64,000 bases of DNA from Kitasatospora sp. CB01950 (GTDB lineage: Bacteria; Actinomycetota; Actinomycetes; Streptomycetales; Streptomycetaceae), in the NCBI RefSeq assembly GCF_001905465.1, contig NZ_LISX01000015.1, positions 1 to 64,000 on the forward strand, read 5' to 3'. The stretch's first letter is position 1. Each line of letters starts with the position of its first letter. The translations under genes were made by a program, and so were the position numbers. Below, in pieces: positions 1 to 7,137 of this stretch. The notes under the pieces are model-generated. The model saw only the letters and a list, made by a program, of their open reading frames with translations, had not been told where the DNA came from and ran no database searches.

Positions 1-160
1 AGGCAAGCGCAAGCGAAACCCCGCACAGCGGCAGGCAAGCGCAAGCGAAACCCCGCACAGCGGCAGGCAAGCGCAAGCGAAACCCCGCACAGCGGCAGGC
101 AAGCGCAAGCGAAACCCCGCACAGCGGCAGGCAAGCGCAAGCGAAACCCCGCACAGCGGC
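1..160. repeat. Five perfect 32-bp tandem repeats at window edge
   Basis: Five identical head-to-tail copies of a 32-bp unit begin at base 1, so the array may continue beyond the window. Each unit starts with a doubled CAAGCG hexamer and ends in CCGCACAGCGGC. There is no unique spacer between copies and 32 is not a multiple of three, so the array is neither a CRISPR nor a coding repeat. A 32-bp period is close to three helical turns, which would place repeated binding sites on one face of the DNA; that reading is inference. Function unknown. Confidence 0.93.
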
Positions 161-490
161 AACTCGCATTGCCGCGGGCCTCCGGCTGCACGGCTTTCGG
201 CGCGGGGGCGGGGGCGGGTTCCTGCTCGGTGGTCGGTGCCCCGCAGGGGTGTCGGCTCTGGCGGTGGCCAGTGAGGTGGGCTGCTCGCGGGCGGTACCGG
301 GGGTGGCGAGGAATGATTCCGCGCAGCGCAGACCCGCGGAGCAGATGGGCAGCACAGCGATCCGCGCCAGCACAGCGGGCGGCAGCGCGAAGCGACCCGC
401 CCGGCGAGGGCACCGTGAAGCAGGCCGCACAGCACGGCAGAAGCCCGCGCAGCGAAGCGTGTCGGCTGGCGGAACGTTACGGCAGTGGGG
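161..490. other. Gene-free stretch with degenerate repeat words
   Basis: No convincing gene is seen. The possible reading frames are arginine- and alanine-rich and lack ribosome sites or recognisable domains. Words such as GCACAGCG and GCGCAGCG, found at the end of each 32-bp unit, recur irregularly between about 314 and 455, as though the stretch contains decayed relatives of the array. It lies downstream of the leftward P-loop gene. Confidence 0.5.
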
Positions 491-1336
491 TCAGGCCTGG
501 TGGAGGCGGGAGAAGATCGCCTGGTCGAGCGCGGCGGCCGTCTCGGGGACGGTGAGGTTGGAGTTGTCGATGATGGGGAGGCCGGAGGTGCGCCAGCCGG
601 CCATGCGGCCGTGGATGCGGGCGACTTCGTCGTCGGAGAGGCGGCGGTTGCCGGAGCGTTCGGCGTTGCGGGCGAGGACGCGGTCGAGGCCGGGAAGGAG
701 GACGACGGGGATCATGCCGGGGCCGATGTGGCGTTTCCAGCCGCCGAGGCCGATCGCGGGGCGGTCGGGGAAGACGGCGTCGTCGATGATGCAGGAGATG
801 CCGTTGGCGAGGTAGTTGCGGCAGGCGAAGCCGCAGGTGCGGCGGGCGAGCCGGTACTGGGCCTCGGAGGCGGTGTTCCAGCCGGACTGCGGGTTGGCGA
901 AACCGGCCTGGACCCATTCGCGGACGTCGTCGAGGCTGATGTGCGCGGTGGGGGTGGGCCGGCGTTCGGCCCAGTAGCGGGCGACGGTGGTCTTGCCGGC
1001 GCCGGCCGCGCCGATCAGCAGGACGGCGATCGGTCCGGTGGGCAGGGGCGCGGGCAGTACGGGCATCGGCGGTGGCACGGCGGGGAGTTGGACGGTGCCG
1101 CCGCTGGGGAGCAGGAAGTGTCCGGTGCCGCCGGGGGCGACGGGCCCGACGGCCTTGAGCGGGACGGTCGGCCGGTCGGGTCGGCCCGGGATCGGGCCGA
1201 GGGTGGGGATGGCCTGGGTGGTGGCGGGCAGTGCCGGTGCGGGGTACGGCGGTTGAGGGACCGTCGGATACGGCGGCGTCCCCGGACGGGGCGGCACCTG
1301 ACCCCCCGGCTGGTGGCTCTGCGCGTACTGGCTCAC
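491..1336 (-). CDS. P-loop AAA/kinase-like protein with Pro-rich N-terminus
   Basis: A 281-residue cytoplasmic protein. The first ~100 residues are rich in Pro, Gly and Gln and probably disordered. They are followed by a nucleotide-binding fold with Walker A GAAGAGKTT, an aspartate-rich strand CIIDDAVFPD like a Walker B motif, and a C-terminal Arg-rich lid region. This pattern resembles small AAA or polynucleotide/zeta-type kinases; the substrate is unknown. The GTG start is chosen because AGGGAGG lies just upstream, rather than a GTG nine codons earlier without a site. It follows aroQ by 75 nt on the same strand and may be read through from the aro operon. Confidence 0.8.
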   Translation of the reverse strand: MSQYAQSHQPGGQVPPRPGTPPYPTVPQPPYPAPALPATTQAIPTLGPIPGRPDRPTVPLKAVGPVAPGGTGHFLLPSGGTVQLPAVPPPMPVLPAPLPTGPIAVLLIGAAGAGKTTVARYWAERRPTPTAHISLDDVREWVQAGFANPQSGWNTASEAQYRLARRTCGFACRNYLANGISCIIDDAVFPDRPAIGLGGWKRHIGPGMIPVVLLPGLDRVLARNAERSGNRRLSDDEVARIHGRMAGWRTSGLPIIDNSNLTVPETAAALDQAIFSRLHQA

Positions 1337-1411
1337 CGTCACCTCCCTGCGCCGAATGTACACGTCGGCCCGGTGGCGGGCACAAGTCCGCGACCGGGCC
1401 GGCGAGGGGTG

Positions 1412-1861
1412 TCAGCGGGTGGTGAGCTGCTCGGCGAGGGCCCGCAGGGCGAGTTCGTACGAGCCGAGGCCGAAGCCCGCGATGGTGCCGGAGGCGACCG
1501 CGGCGATCACCGAGGTGTGCCGGAAGGTCTCGCGGGTGTAGGGGTTGGAGATGTGCACCTCGATGAGGGGGGCGGTGCGCTGCGCGGCGGCGTCCCGCAT
1601 CGCGTACGAGTAGTGGGTGAACGCACCGGGGTTGATCACCACCGGGGTCTTGGCGTCCGCCGCCTCGTGCAGCCAACCGACCATCTCCGCCTCGGAGTTG
1701 GTCTCCCGCACCTCGACGTCCAAGCCCAGTTCGAGCCCCAAGGAAGCACACCGCGCGACCAGGCCCGCGTACGAGGTGGACCCGTACACGTCGGGCTCGC
1801 GGGAGCCCAGCCGGCCCAGGTTGGGGCCGTTGAGCACCAGCACCGGCACGGGGGCGGTCAT
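1412..1861 (-). CDS. aroQ: 3-dehydroquinate dehydratase, type II
   Basis: Third step of the shikimate pathway: dehydration of 3-dehydroquinate to 3-dehydroshikimate in the cytoplasm, normally by a dodecamer. The 149 residues fit the type II family. Visible signatures are NGPNLGRLG at the N-terminus, the catalytic Tyr loop with Arg in SREPDVYGS, NPGAFTHYSYAMRDA and VHISNPYTRE. The ATG overlaps the aroB stop as ATGA, so the two are translationally coupled. It is the last aro gene of the aroC-aroK-aroB-aroQ operon, which keeps four shikimate steps together. Confidence 0.97.
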   Translation of the reverse strand: MTAPVPVLVLNGPNLGRLGSREPDVYGSTSYAGLVARCASLGLELGLDVEVRETNSEAEMVGWLHEAADAKTPVVINPGAFTHYSYAMRDAAAQRTAPLIEVHISNPYTRETFRHTSVIAAVASGTIAGFGLGSYELALRALAEQLTTR

Positions 1862-2949
1862 CCGGAGACCTCCGCGTACGCGGCGACCAGCAGCGACGGG
1901 TCGGGGCCCTCCAGCACGGAGGTCTTGGCGAGGCCGTCCAGGACGATGAAGCGCAGCAGGTCGCCGCGCGACTTCTTGTCGATCTTCATGGCGTCCAGCA
2001 GCTTCGGCCAGGCGTCCGCCCGGTAGCTGAGCGGCAGGCCGACCGAGGCCAGCACGGTGCGGTGCCGGTCGGCGGTGGCGTCGTCCAACCGCCCGGCCAG
2101 ACGGCCGAGTTCGGCGGCGAAGACCATGCCGATGGAGATCGCCGCGCCGTGCCGCCACTTGTAGCGCTCGTTGCGTTCGATGGCGTGGCCGAGGGTGTGG
2201 CCGTAGTTGAGGATCTCGCGGCGGCCGGACTCCTTGAGGTCGCCGGAGACCACGTCGGCCTTGACCTGGATGGCGCGCCGGATCAGCTCCAGGGTGTGCG
2301 GCCCGACGGGGCTGGTCGCGGCGGCGGGGTCCTGCTCGATCAGGTCGAGGATGACCGGGTCGGCGATGAAGCCGGCCTTGATCACCTCGGCGAGGCCGGA
2401 GACGTAGTCGTGCTTGCCGAGGGTCTCCAGGGTGCCGAGGTCGGCCAGCACGCCCGCGGGCGGGTGAAAGGCGCCGACCATGTTCTTGCCCTCGGCGATG
2501 TTGATGCCGGTCTTGCCGCCGACCGCGGCGTCGACCATGCCGAGCAGCGTGGTGGGCACCGAGATCCAGCGCACTCCGCGCAGCCAGGTGGCGGCGACGA
2601 AGCCCGCCAGGTCGGTGGTCGAGCCGCCACCCAGGCCGATGATCACATCGCTGCGGGTGAAGCCGGTCTGGCCGAGCACCGACCAGCAGTACGCGGCGAC
2701 CTCGACGCTCTTGGCGTCCTCGGCGTTCGGCACCTGGAGGACGATCGCCTCGTAGCCCTGCTCGGCCAGGTCCTCGCGGATCGCCTCGCCGGTGGCCTCC
2801 AGCGCCTCCGGGTGGATGACCGCCACCCGCTTGGCCTTCGGGCCGATCAGCGGGGCGAGTTCGCCGAGCAGCCGGTGCCCGATCAGCACCTCGTACGGGT
2901 CGTGGCCGTCGCTGCCCGCGACCTGAATCCGGACGATCTCGTCAGTCAT
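1858..2949 (-). CDS. aroB: 3-dehydroquinate synthase
   Basis: Converts DAHP to 3-dehydroquinate using NAD+ and a divalent metal. The 363 residues match the usual length. The nucleotide-binding glycine motif GLGGGSTTDLAGF, the PTTLLGMVDAAVGGKTG segment, EVIKAG and the metal-binding NYGHTLGHAIE with its histidines are all present. The GHTLGHA signature and the carbocyclic lysines argue for the shikimate enzyme rather than a 2-deoxy-scyllo-inosose or aminoDHQ synthase. The start overlaps the end of aroK by 8 nt, indicating coupled expression. Confidence 0.97.
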   Translation of the reverse strand: MTDEIVRIQVAGSDGHDPYEVLIGHRLLGELAPLIGPKAKRVAVIHPEALEATGEAIREDLAEQGYEAIVLQVPNAEDAKSVEVAAYCWSVLGQTGFTRSDVIIGLGGGSTTDLAGFVAATWLRGVRWISVPTTLLGMVDAAVGGKTGINIAEGKNMVGAFHPPAGVLADLGTLETLGKHDYVSGLAEVIKAGFIADPVILDLIEQDPAAATSPVGPHTLELIRRAIQVKADVVSGDLKESGRREILNYGHTLGHAIERNERYKWRHGAAISIGMVFAAELGRLAGRLDDATADRHRTVLASVGLPLSYRADAWPKLLDAMKIDKKSRGDLLRFIVLDGLAKTSVLEGPDPSLLVAAYAEVSG

Positions 2950-3463
2950 GGGGGTTCTTCAGCTCCAGTGCTTCGAGTACGGCGTCGGCGACCTGCTCGG
3001 GGGTGCGGCCCTGGGTGTCGACCACGGCGGTGGCGACCTCCAGGTACAGCGGGCGGCGGGCCTCCATCAGCTCGCGCCAGCGGGCCCGGGGGTTGACCGC
3101 GAGCAGCGGGCGGGGGGCGTCCAGGCCGACCCGCTTGACCGCGTCGGCGAGGGCGACCTCCAGGAACACCACCGGCAGCGGCGCGAGCACCTCGCGGGTG
3201 GCGGAGGCCATCACGGCGCCGCCGCCGAGCGCCAGCACGCCGGAGAACTCCGCGGCGGCGGCCGCGACGGCCGCCCGCTCCAGCTGCCGGAAGTGCGGCT
3301 CGCCGTCGTCGACGAAGATCTCCGGGATGGGCTTGCCGGCCGTCCGCTCGACGTCCTCGTCGGTGTCGCGGAACGGCAGGCCGAGGCGCTCCGCGAGGAC
3401 CCGCCCGACGGTGGACTTGCCACTGCCGGGCGGGCCGACCAGCACCACTGCGGGGCTGGTCAT
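2942..3463 (-). CDS. aroK: Shikimate kinase
   Basis: Phosphorylates shikimate at the 3-hydroxyl with ATP. The 173 residues form a P-loop kinase with Walker A GPPGSGKST, the shikimate-binding DTDEDVE, the Phe-Arg region EPHFRQLER, GGGAVM and the lid arginine in DAPRPLL. The ATG overlaps the aroC stop by four bases (ATGA). The C-terminal tail overlaps aroB by 8 nt, so it sits in the middle of a tightly packed aro operon. Confidence 0.96.
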   Translation of the reverse strand: MTSPAVVLVGPPGSGKSTVGRVLAERLGLPFRDTDEDVERTAGKPIPEIFVDDGEPHFRQLERAAVAAAAAEFSGVLALGGGAVMASATREVLAPLPVVFLEVALADAVKRVGLDAPRPLLAVNPRARWRELMEARRPLYLEVATAVVDTQGRTPEQVADAVLEALELKNPHD

Positions 3464-4644
3464 CGGACGATCAGGTTGTCGAGGTAGGACTGCACGTTGC
3501 GGCGGGTCTCGGAGACGTTGTCGCCGCCGAACTTCTCCGCCACCGCGTCGGCCAGCACCAGCGCCACCATCGCCTCGGCGACGATGCCGGCCGCCGGGAC
3601 GGCGCACACGTCGGACCGCTGGTGGTGCGCCTTCGCGGGCTCGCCGGTGCGCACGTCCAGCGTCTGCAGGGCGCGCGGGACGGTCGCGATCGGCTTCATC
3701 GCGGCGCGGACGCGCAGCACCTCGCCGGTGGACAGGCCGCCCTCGGTGCCGCCGGAGCGGCCGGAGGCGCGCTTCACGCCGTCGGGGGTCGGCAGGATCT
3801 CGTCGTGCGCCTGCGAGCCGGGGACGCGGGCCAGGCCGAAGCCGTCGCCGACCTCGACGCCCTTGATCGCCTGGATGCCCATCAGCGCGGCGGCCAGTCG
3901 GGCGTCCAGCCGGCGGTCCCAGTGGACGTGCGAGCCGAGGCCGACCGGCACGCCGTACGCCAGCACCTCGACGACGCCGCCGAGGGTGTCGCCGTCCTTG
4001 TGGGCCTGGTCGATCTCGGCGACCATCGCCTTCGACGCGTCGGCGTCCAGGCAGCGCACCGGGTCCTCGTCGAGGCGGGCCTCGTCGGAGGGCAGCGGCA
4101 GCACCCCGGCGGGGGCCTTGGCGGCGGCCAGCTCGACCACGTGGCTGACGATCTCGATGCCGCAGGTCTCCTTCAGGTAGGAGCGGGCGACGACGCCGAG
4201 CGCGACCCGGGCCGCGGTCTCCCGGGCGCTGGCGCGCTCCAGGATCGGCCGGGCCTCGTCGATCGAGTACTTCTGCATGCCGGCCAGGTCGGCGTGGCCC
4301 GGACGGGGGCGGGTCAGCGGCTCGTTGCGGGCCAGGCCCGCGAGCACCTCGGGGTCGACCGGGTCGGCCGACATGACCTGCTCCCACTTCGGCCACTCGG
4401 TGTTGCCGACCATGATCGCCACCGGCGAGCCCATGGTCTCGCCGTGCCGGACACCGCCGAGGAAGGTCACCTCGTCCTGCTCGAACTTCATCCGCGCGCC
4501 GCGACCATAGCCGAGCCGCCGGCGGGCCAGCGCGTCGGCCACCATGGCAGTGGTGACCGGCACTCCGGCCGGCAGGCCCTCCAGCGTCGCGACCAGAGCG
4601 GGGCCGTGCGACTCCCCCGCCGTCAGCCAGCGCAAGCTACCCAC
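3460..4644 (-). CDS. aroC: Chorismate synthase
   Basis: Last shikimate-pathway step: elimination of phosphate from EPSP to give chorismate, using reduced FMN. The 394 residues are typical. The N-terminal motif TAGESHGPAL, the RRLGYGRGARM arginine cluster, RPGHADL, the GGTEGGLSTGE region and the C-terminal DVCAVPAAG are intact. The GTG start is preceded by GAAGGAG at good spacing. It is the first gene of the aroC-aroK-aroB-aroQ set and lies 199 nt beyond aroE, so a promoter in that gap is plausible. Confidence 0.97.
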   Translation of the reverse strand: MGSLRWLTAGESHGPALVATLEGLPAGVPVTTAMVADALARRRLGYGRGARMKFEQDEVTFLGGVRHGETMGSPVAIMVGNTEWPKWEQVMSADPVDPEVLAGLARNEPLTRPRPGHADLAGMQKYSIDEARPILERASARETAARVALGVVARSYLKETCGIEIVSHVVELAAAKAPAGVLPLPSDEARLDEDPVRCLDADASKAMVAEIDQAHKDGDTLGGVVEVLAYGVPVGLGSHVHWDRRLDARLAAALMGIQAIKGVEVGDGFGLARVPGSQAHDEILPTPDGVKRASGRSGGTEGGLSTGEVLRVRAAMKPIATVPRALQTLDVRTGEPAKAHHQRSDVCAVPAAGIVAEAMVALVLADAVAEKFGGDNVSETRRNVQSYLDNLIVR

Positions 4645-4821
4645 CGAAAAGCTCCTTCGTCAGCGGCCCGCACGCCGTGCACGGCGGCCGGTCCGGCGTC
4701 TCGTCCTGCCCCCGCTGCGGAGCGCGGCGGGGCAAGCACCGATCCTTTCACGTCCGGACGGCCGTCGTGGGCACGGTCCGCGTGACGGACACCGAACGTC
4801 CGCGATCGCCGCGCCGAAGCC

Positions 4822-4853
4822 GCAGCTCAGGACGCCGGGCAGCTCAGGACGCC
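4822..4853. repeat. 15-bp direct repeat across the aroE stop codon
   Basis: Two identical 15-bp copies of GCAGCTCAGGACGCC, separated by two G residues, span the end of aroE. The copy nearer the gene carries the functional TGA; the second lies just beyond it and contains the same in-register stop triplet. It looks like a small slippage duplication with no effect on the protein. Confidence 0.85.
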
Positions 4854-5668
4854 AGCGCCGCCTCGCCCGCGGTCCGCATCGCCGCCAGCGGGCCGCGTTC
4901 GACGCCGGTGAACCGCTCGAACTGGAGCACCGCCTGGTGCACCAGCAGGTCCAGCCCGCCGAGCACGGTGCCGCCACGCTCCAGGCAGGCGGCCGCCAGC
5001 GCGGTCGGCCACGGGTGGTACAGCACGTCGAACAGCACCCCGGGCGTGCCGGTCAGCTGCGCGGCGAAGGCGTCGGTGGCGCCGACCGGCGTGGTGGAGA
5101 CGGTCAGCGGCCCGGCCAGCGCCTGCGCACCGTCCGCCCAGTCGGCGGTGCGCACCGCCACCCCGAGCTTCTCCCCCAACTCCCGCATCTCGGCAGCCCG
5201 TTCGGCACTGCGCACGTACACCGTCAGCGGCCCGTCGCAGAGCTGCCCGAGCGCGGCCAGCGCGGACGAGGCGGTGGCCCCGGCGCCCAGCACCGCCGCC
5301 GACTCCACCCGCCCGACACCCCGCTCGCGCAGCGCGTTGACCAGACCGGGCACGTCGGTGTTGTCACCGTGCCGCCGCCCGTCCGGCCCGAACACCACGG
5401 TGTTGACGGCGTCCACGGACCGCGCGGTGTCGCTGACGGTGTCCAGCAGCGGCAGGATCGCCCGCTTCAACGGCATGGTCAGTGACAGGCCCGCCCACGC
5501 GGCGTCCAGGCCGGTGACGAACGCCGCCAACCCGGCCTCGTCGATCTCGTACCGGTCGTAGCTCCACCCGTCCATCCCGAGCGCGGCATAGCCGGCCCGG
5601 TGCAGCGCGGGCGAGAGCGAGTGGGCGATCGGCGAGCCGAGCACGGCGGCGCGGTGCGGGGTGGTCAC
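4844..5668 (-). CDS. aroE: Shikimate 5-dehydrogenase
   Basis: NADP(H)-dependent reduction of 3-dehydroshikimate to shikimate. The 274 residues show the substrate motif GSPIAHSLSP near the start, the catalytic lysine in LTMPLKRA, NTDVPG with the catalytic Asp, and the dinucleotide loop GAGATASSA. The GTG start overlaps the stop of the upstream acetyltransferase (GTGA), so it is coupled to that gene and the ABC ATPase rather than directly to aroC. QuiA/YdiB-type paralogues share the fold, but this is the only copy here and lies beside the other aro genes. Confidence 0.93.
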   Translation of the reverse strand: MTTPHRAAVLGSPIAHSLSPALHRAGYAALGMDGWSYDRYEIDEAGLAAFVTGLDAAWAGLSLTMPLKRAILPLLDTVSDTARSVDAVNTVVFGPDGRRHGDNTDVPGLVNALRERGVGRVESAAVLGAGATASSALAALGQLCDGPLTVYVRSAERAAEMRELGEKLGVAVRTADWADGAQALAGPLTVSTTPVGATDAFAAQLTGTPGVLFDVLYHPWPTALAAACLERGGTVLGGLDLLVHQAVLQFERFTGVERGPLAAMRTAGEAALAS

Positions 5669-6144
5669 GGGACGGCCTTTCGGGAGAAGGGGGGACGGTA
5701 CAGCCGGACGTCGATCGGATCCTCGGACGCGAACCCGAAGCCGTGCCGCTCGTACAGCCGGCGGGCGGGGCTGCCCTGCAGCACGACCAGCCGCACGGCC
5801 TGCCCGGCGGCGTCGACGTCGTCGAGCGCGGAGCGCAGCACGGCGGTGCCGAGGCCCCGGCCGTGCAACACCGGGTCGAGGTAGAAGTGTTCCAGCACCA
5901 CCGTGTCGGGCCGGTCCTCGTCCGGGCGCACCGCCAGGCAGCCGGCCGGCGACGGAAAGCCCGGCACCTCCACCACCGCGGTGTGCGCAGCCCGGTACGC
6001 GTCGCGCATCCGCTGCCGCACCCGGTGCTCGTCCCAGCGGCCGAGCCGTTCCAGGTCGGGACGCATCGCCGCCGCCCGCAGCTCGACCAGCGGTTCCAGG
6101 TCGGCGTCGGTGGCCGGACGCAGCGCCCAGTCCCGGACGCTCAC
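5665..6144 (-). CDS. GNAT family N-acetyltransferase
   Basis: A 159-residue acetyl-CoA-dependent N-acetyltransferase of unknown substrate. The core motif is visible: LEHFYLDPVLHGRGLGTAVLRSA carries the pyrophosphate loop (His-Gly-Arg-Gly-Leu-Gly), followed by a strand and the C-terminal LYERHGF signature. Its GTG overlaps the end of the ABC ATPase gene by four bases and its end overlaps aroE by four bases. The three genes therefore form one unit, but this does not reveal the acceptor. Confidence 0.85.
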   Translation of the reverse strand: MSVRDWALRPATDADLEPLVELRAAAMRPDLERLGRWDEHRVRQRMRDAYRAAHTAVVEVPGFPSPAGCLAVRPDEDRPDTVVLEHFYLDPVLHGRGLGTAVLRSALDDVDAAGQAVRLVVLQGSPARRLYERHGFGFASEDPIDVRLYRPPFSRKAVP

Positions 6145-6959
6145 GCGGCGCCCCGGCGGGTCCGGGCCGTCCAGCGGCCCTCGCTGTGACCGATCCGGAT
6201 CGGGTGGCGGAAGCAGTCGGAAACCAGCTCGGTGGTGAGCACCTCACCCGCCGGGCCGGCCGCGGTGGCCAGTCCGTCGCGCAGCAGCAGCGCGTGGCTG
6301 GTGGTCTCCGGCAGCTCCTCCAGGTGGTGGGTGACCAGCACCGACGCCACCTCGGGGAAGCGCCGGCGCAGCCCGTCCAGGCTCTCCAACAACTGCTCGC
6401 GCGCGGTCAGGTCCAGCCCGGTGGCGGGCTCGTCGAGCAGCAGCAGCCGGGGTTCCGGCATCAGCGCCCGGGCGATCAGCACCCGCCCGCGCTCGCCCTG
6501 CGACAGCGTCGTCCAGGCGCTCTCGGCACGGTGCGCGACACCCATCGCGTGGATCAACTCCTCGGCGTGGTCGAGCTGTTCGGCGGTCGGCTTGCGGAAC
6601 GGGTCCGGCTCGATCGACTGCGTGACGCCGGTCAGCACCACCTGACGCACCGTCAACGGCGAACGCAACGGATGCCGCGGATTCACATGCCCGAGATGCG
6701 CCCGCAACTCCCGCACATCCACCCGCCCGAGCTGCCGCCCCAGCACCTTCACACTGCCCGCCGTCGGATGCTCCACCGCCCCCAACAGCGACAACAACGT
6801 ACTCTTCCCGGCCCCGTTCGCCCCGAGCACCGCCCAGTGCTCCCCGGCCCGAACGGTCAACGACACGTCCTTCAGCAAGTACCGCCCACCACGGACCACA
6901 TCGACGCGGGCGGCTTCCAACAGGGCCGGCTCAGAGGGCTGCAAGGTCTCCATCCGCAT
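6141..6959 (-). CDS. ABC transporter ATP-binding protein (stand-alone)
   Basis: A 272-residue ABC ATPase with Walker A GANGAGKST, signature LSQGERGRV, Walker B LLLLDEPATGLD and the switch histidine in LVTHHLEEL. The domain resembles ATPases such as ModF/YlmA that precede no permease. No membrane partner is encoded nearby. Two ATG codons six bases apart could serve as the start and neither has a strong ribosome site. It is followed with 4-nt overlaps by a GNAT gene and aroE. Role unknown: an importer/exporter subunit or a translation-associated ABC-F-like protein, though only one ABC domain is present. Confidence 0.85.
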   Translation of the reverse strand: MRMETLQPSEPALLEAARVDVVRGGRYLLKDVSLTVRAGEHWAVLGANGAGKSTLLSLLGAVEHPTAGSVKVLGRQLGRVDVRELRAHLGHVNPRHPLRSPLTVRQVVLTGVTQSIEPDPFRKPTAEQLDHAEELIHAMGVAHRAESAWTTLSQGERGRVLIARALMPEPRLLLLDEPATGLDLTAREQLLESLDGLRRRFPEVASVLVTHHLEELPETTSHALLLRDGLATAAGPAGEVLTTELVSDCFRHPIRIGHSEGRWTARTRRGAA

Positions 6960-7101
6960 CACGCTACTCGCCACCCCCGGCCACCCCGCAAAGCCGTCCC
7001 GCCCACCGGACGCCCTGCGCCCCGGTCGGCCGGTGAGCCGGGAGTGGGCAACCGGAGCGAGGCGGTCGACGGCGGCGGGTGCCGGTAGTGCCGACACGGC
7101 G

Positions 7102-7130
7102 GCGCGGCCGGTCGCACCGACCGGCCGCGC
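7102..7130 (-). terminator. Hairpin terminator after first mltG
   Basis: A perfect 12-bp GC-rich stem, GCGCGGCCGGTC with its complement, and a 5-base loop lies eight bases beyond the stop codon of the leftward mltG gene. No clear U-tract follows, as is common in actinomycetes. Confidence 0.7.
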
Positions 7131-7137
7131 CCGCGAC

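Noticed and set aside
1..160. CRISPR array
   Set aside because: Repeats are contiguous with no unique spacers, and no cas genes are near.
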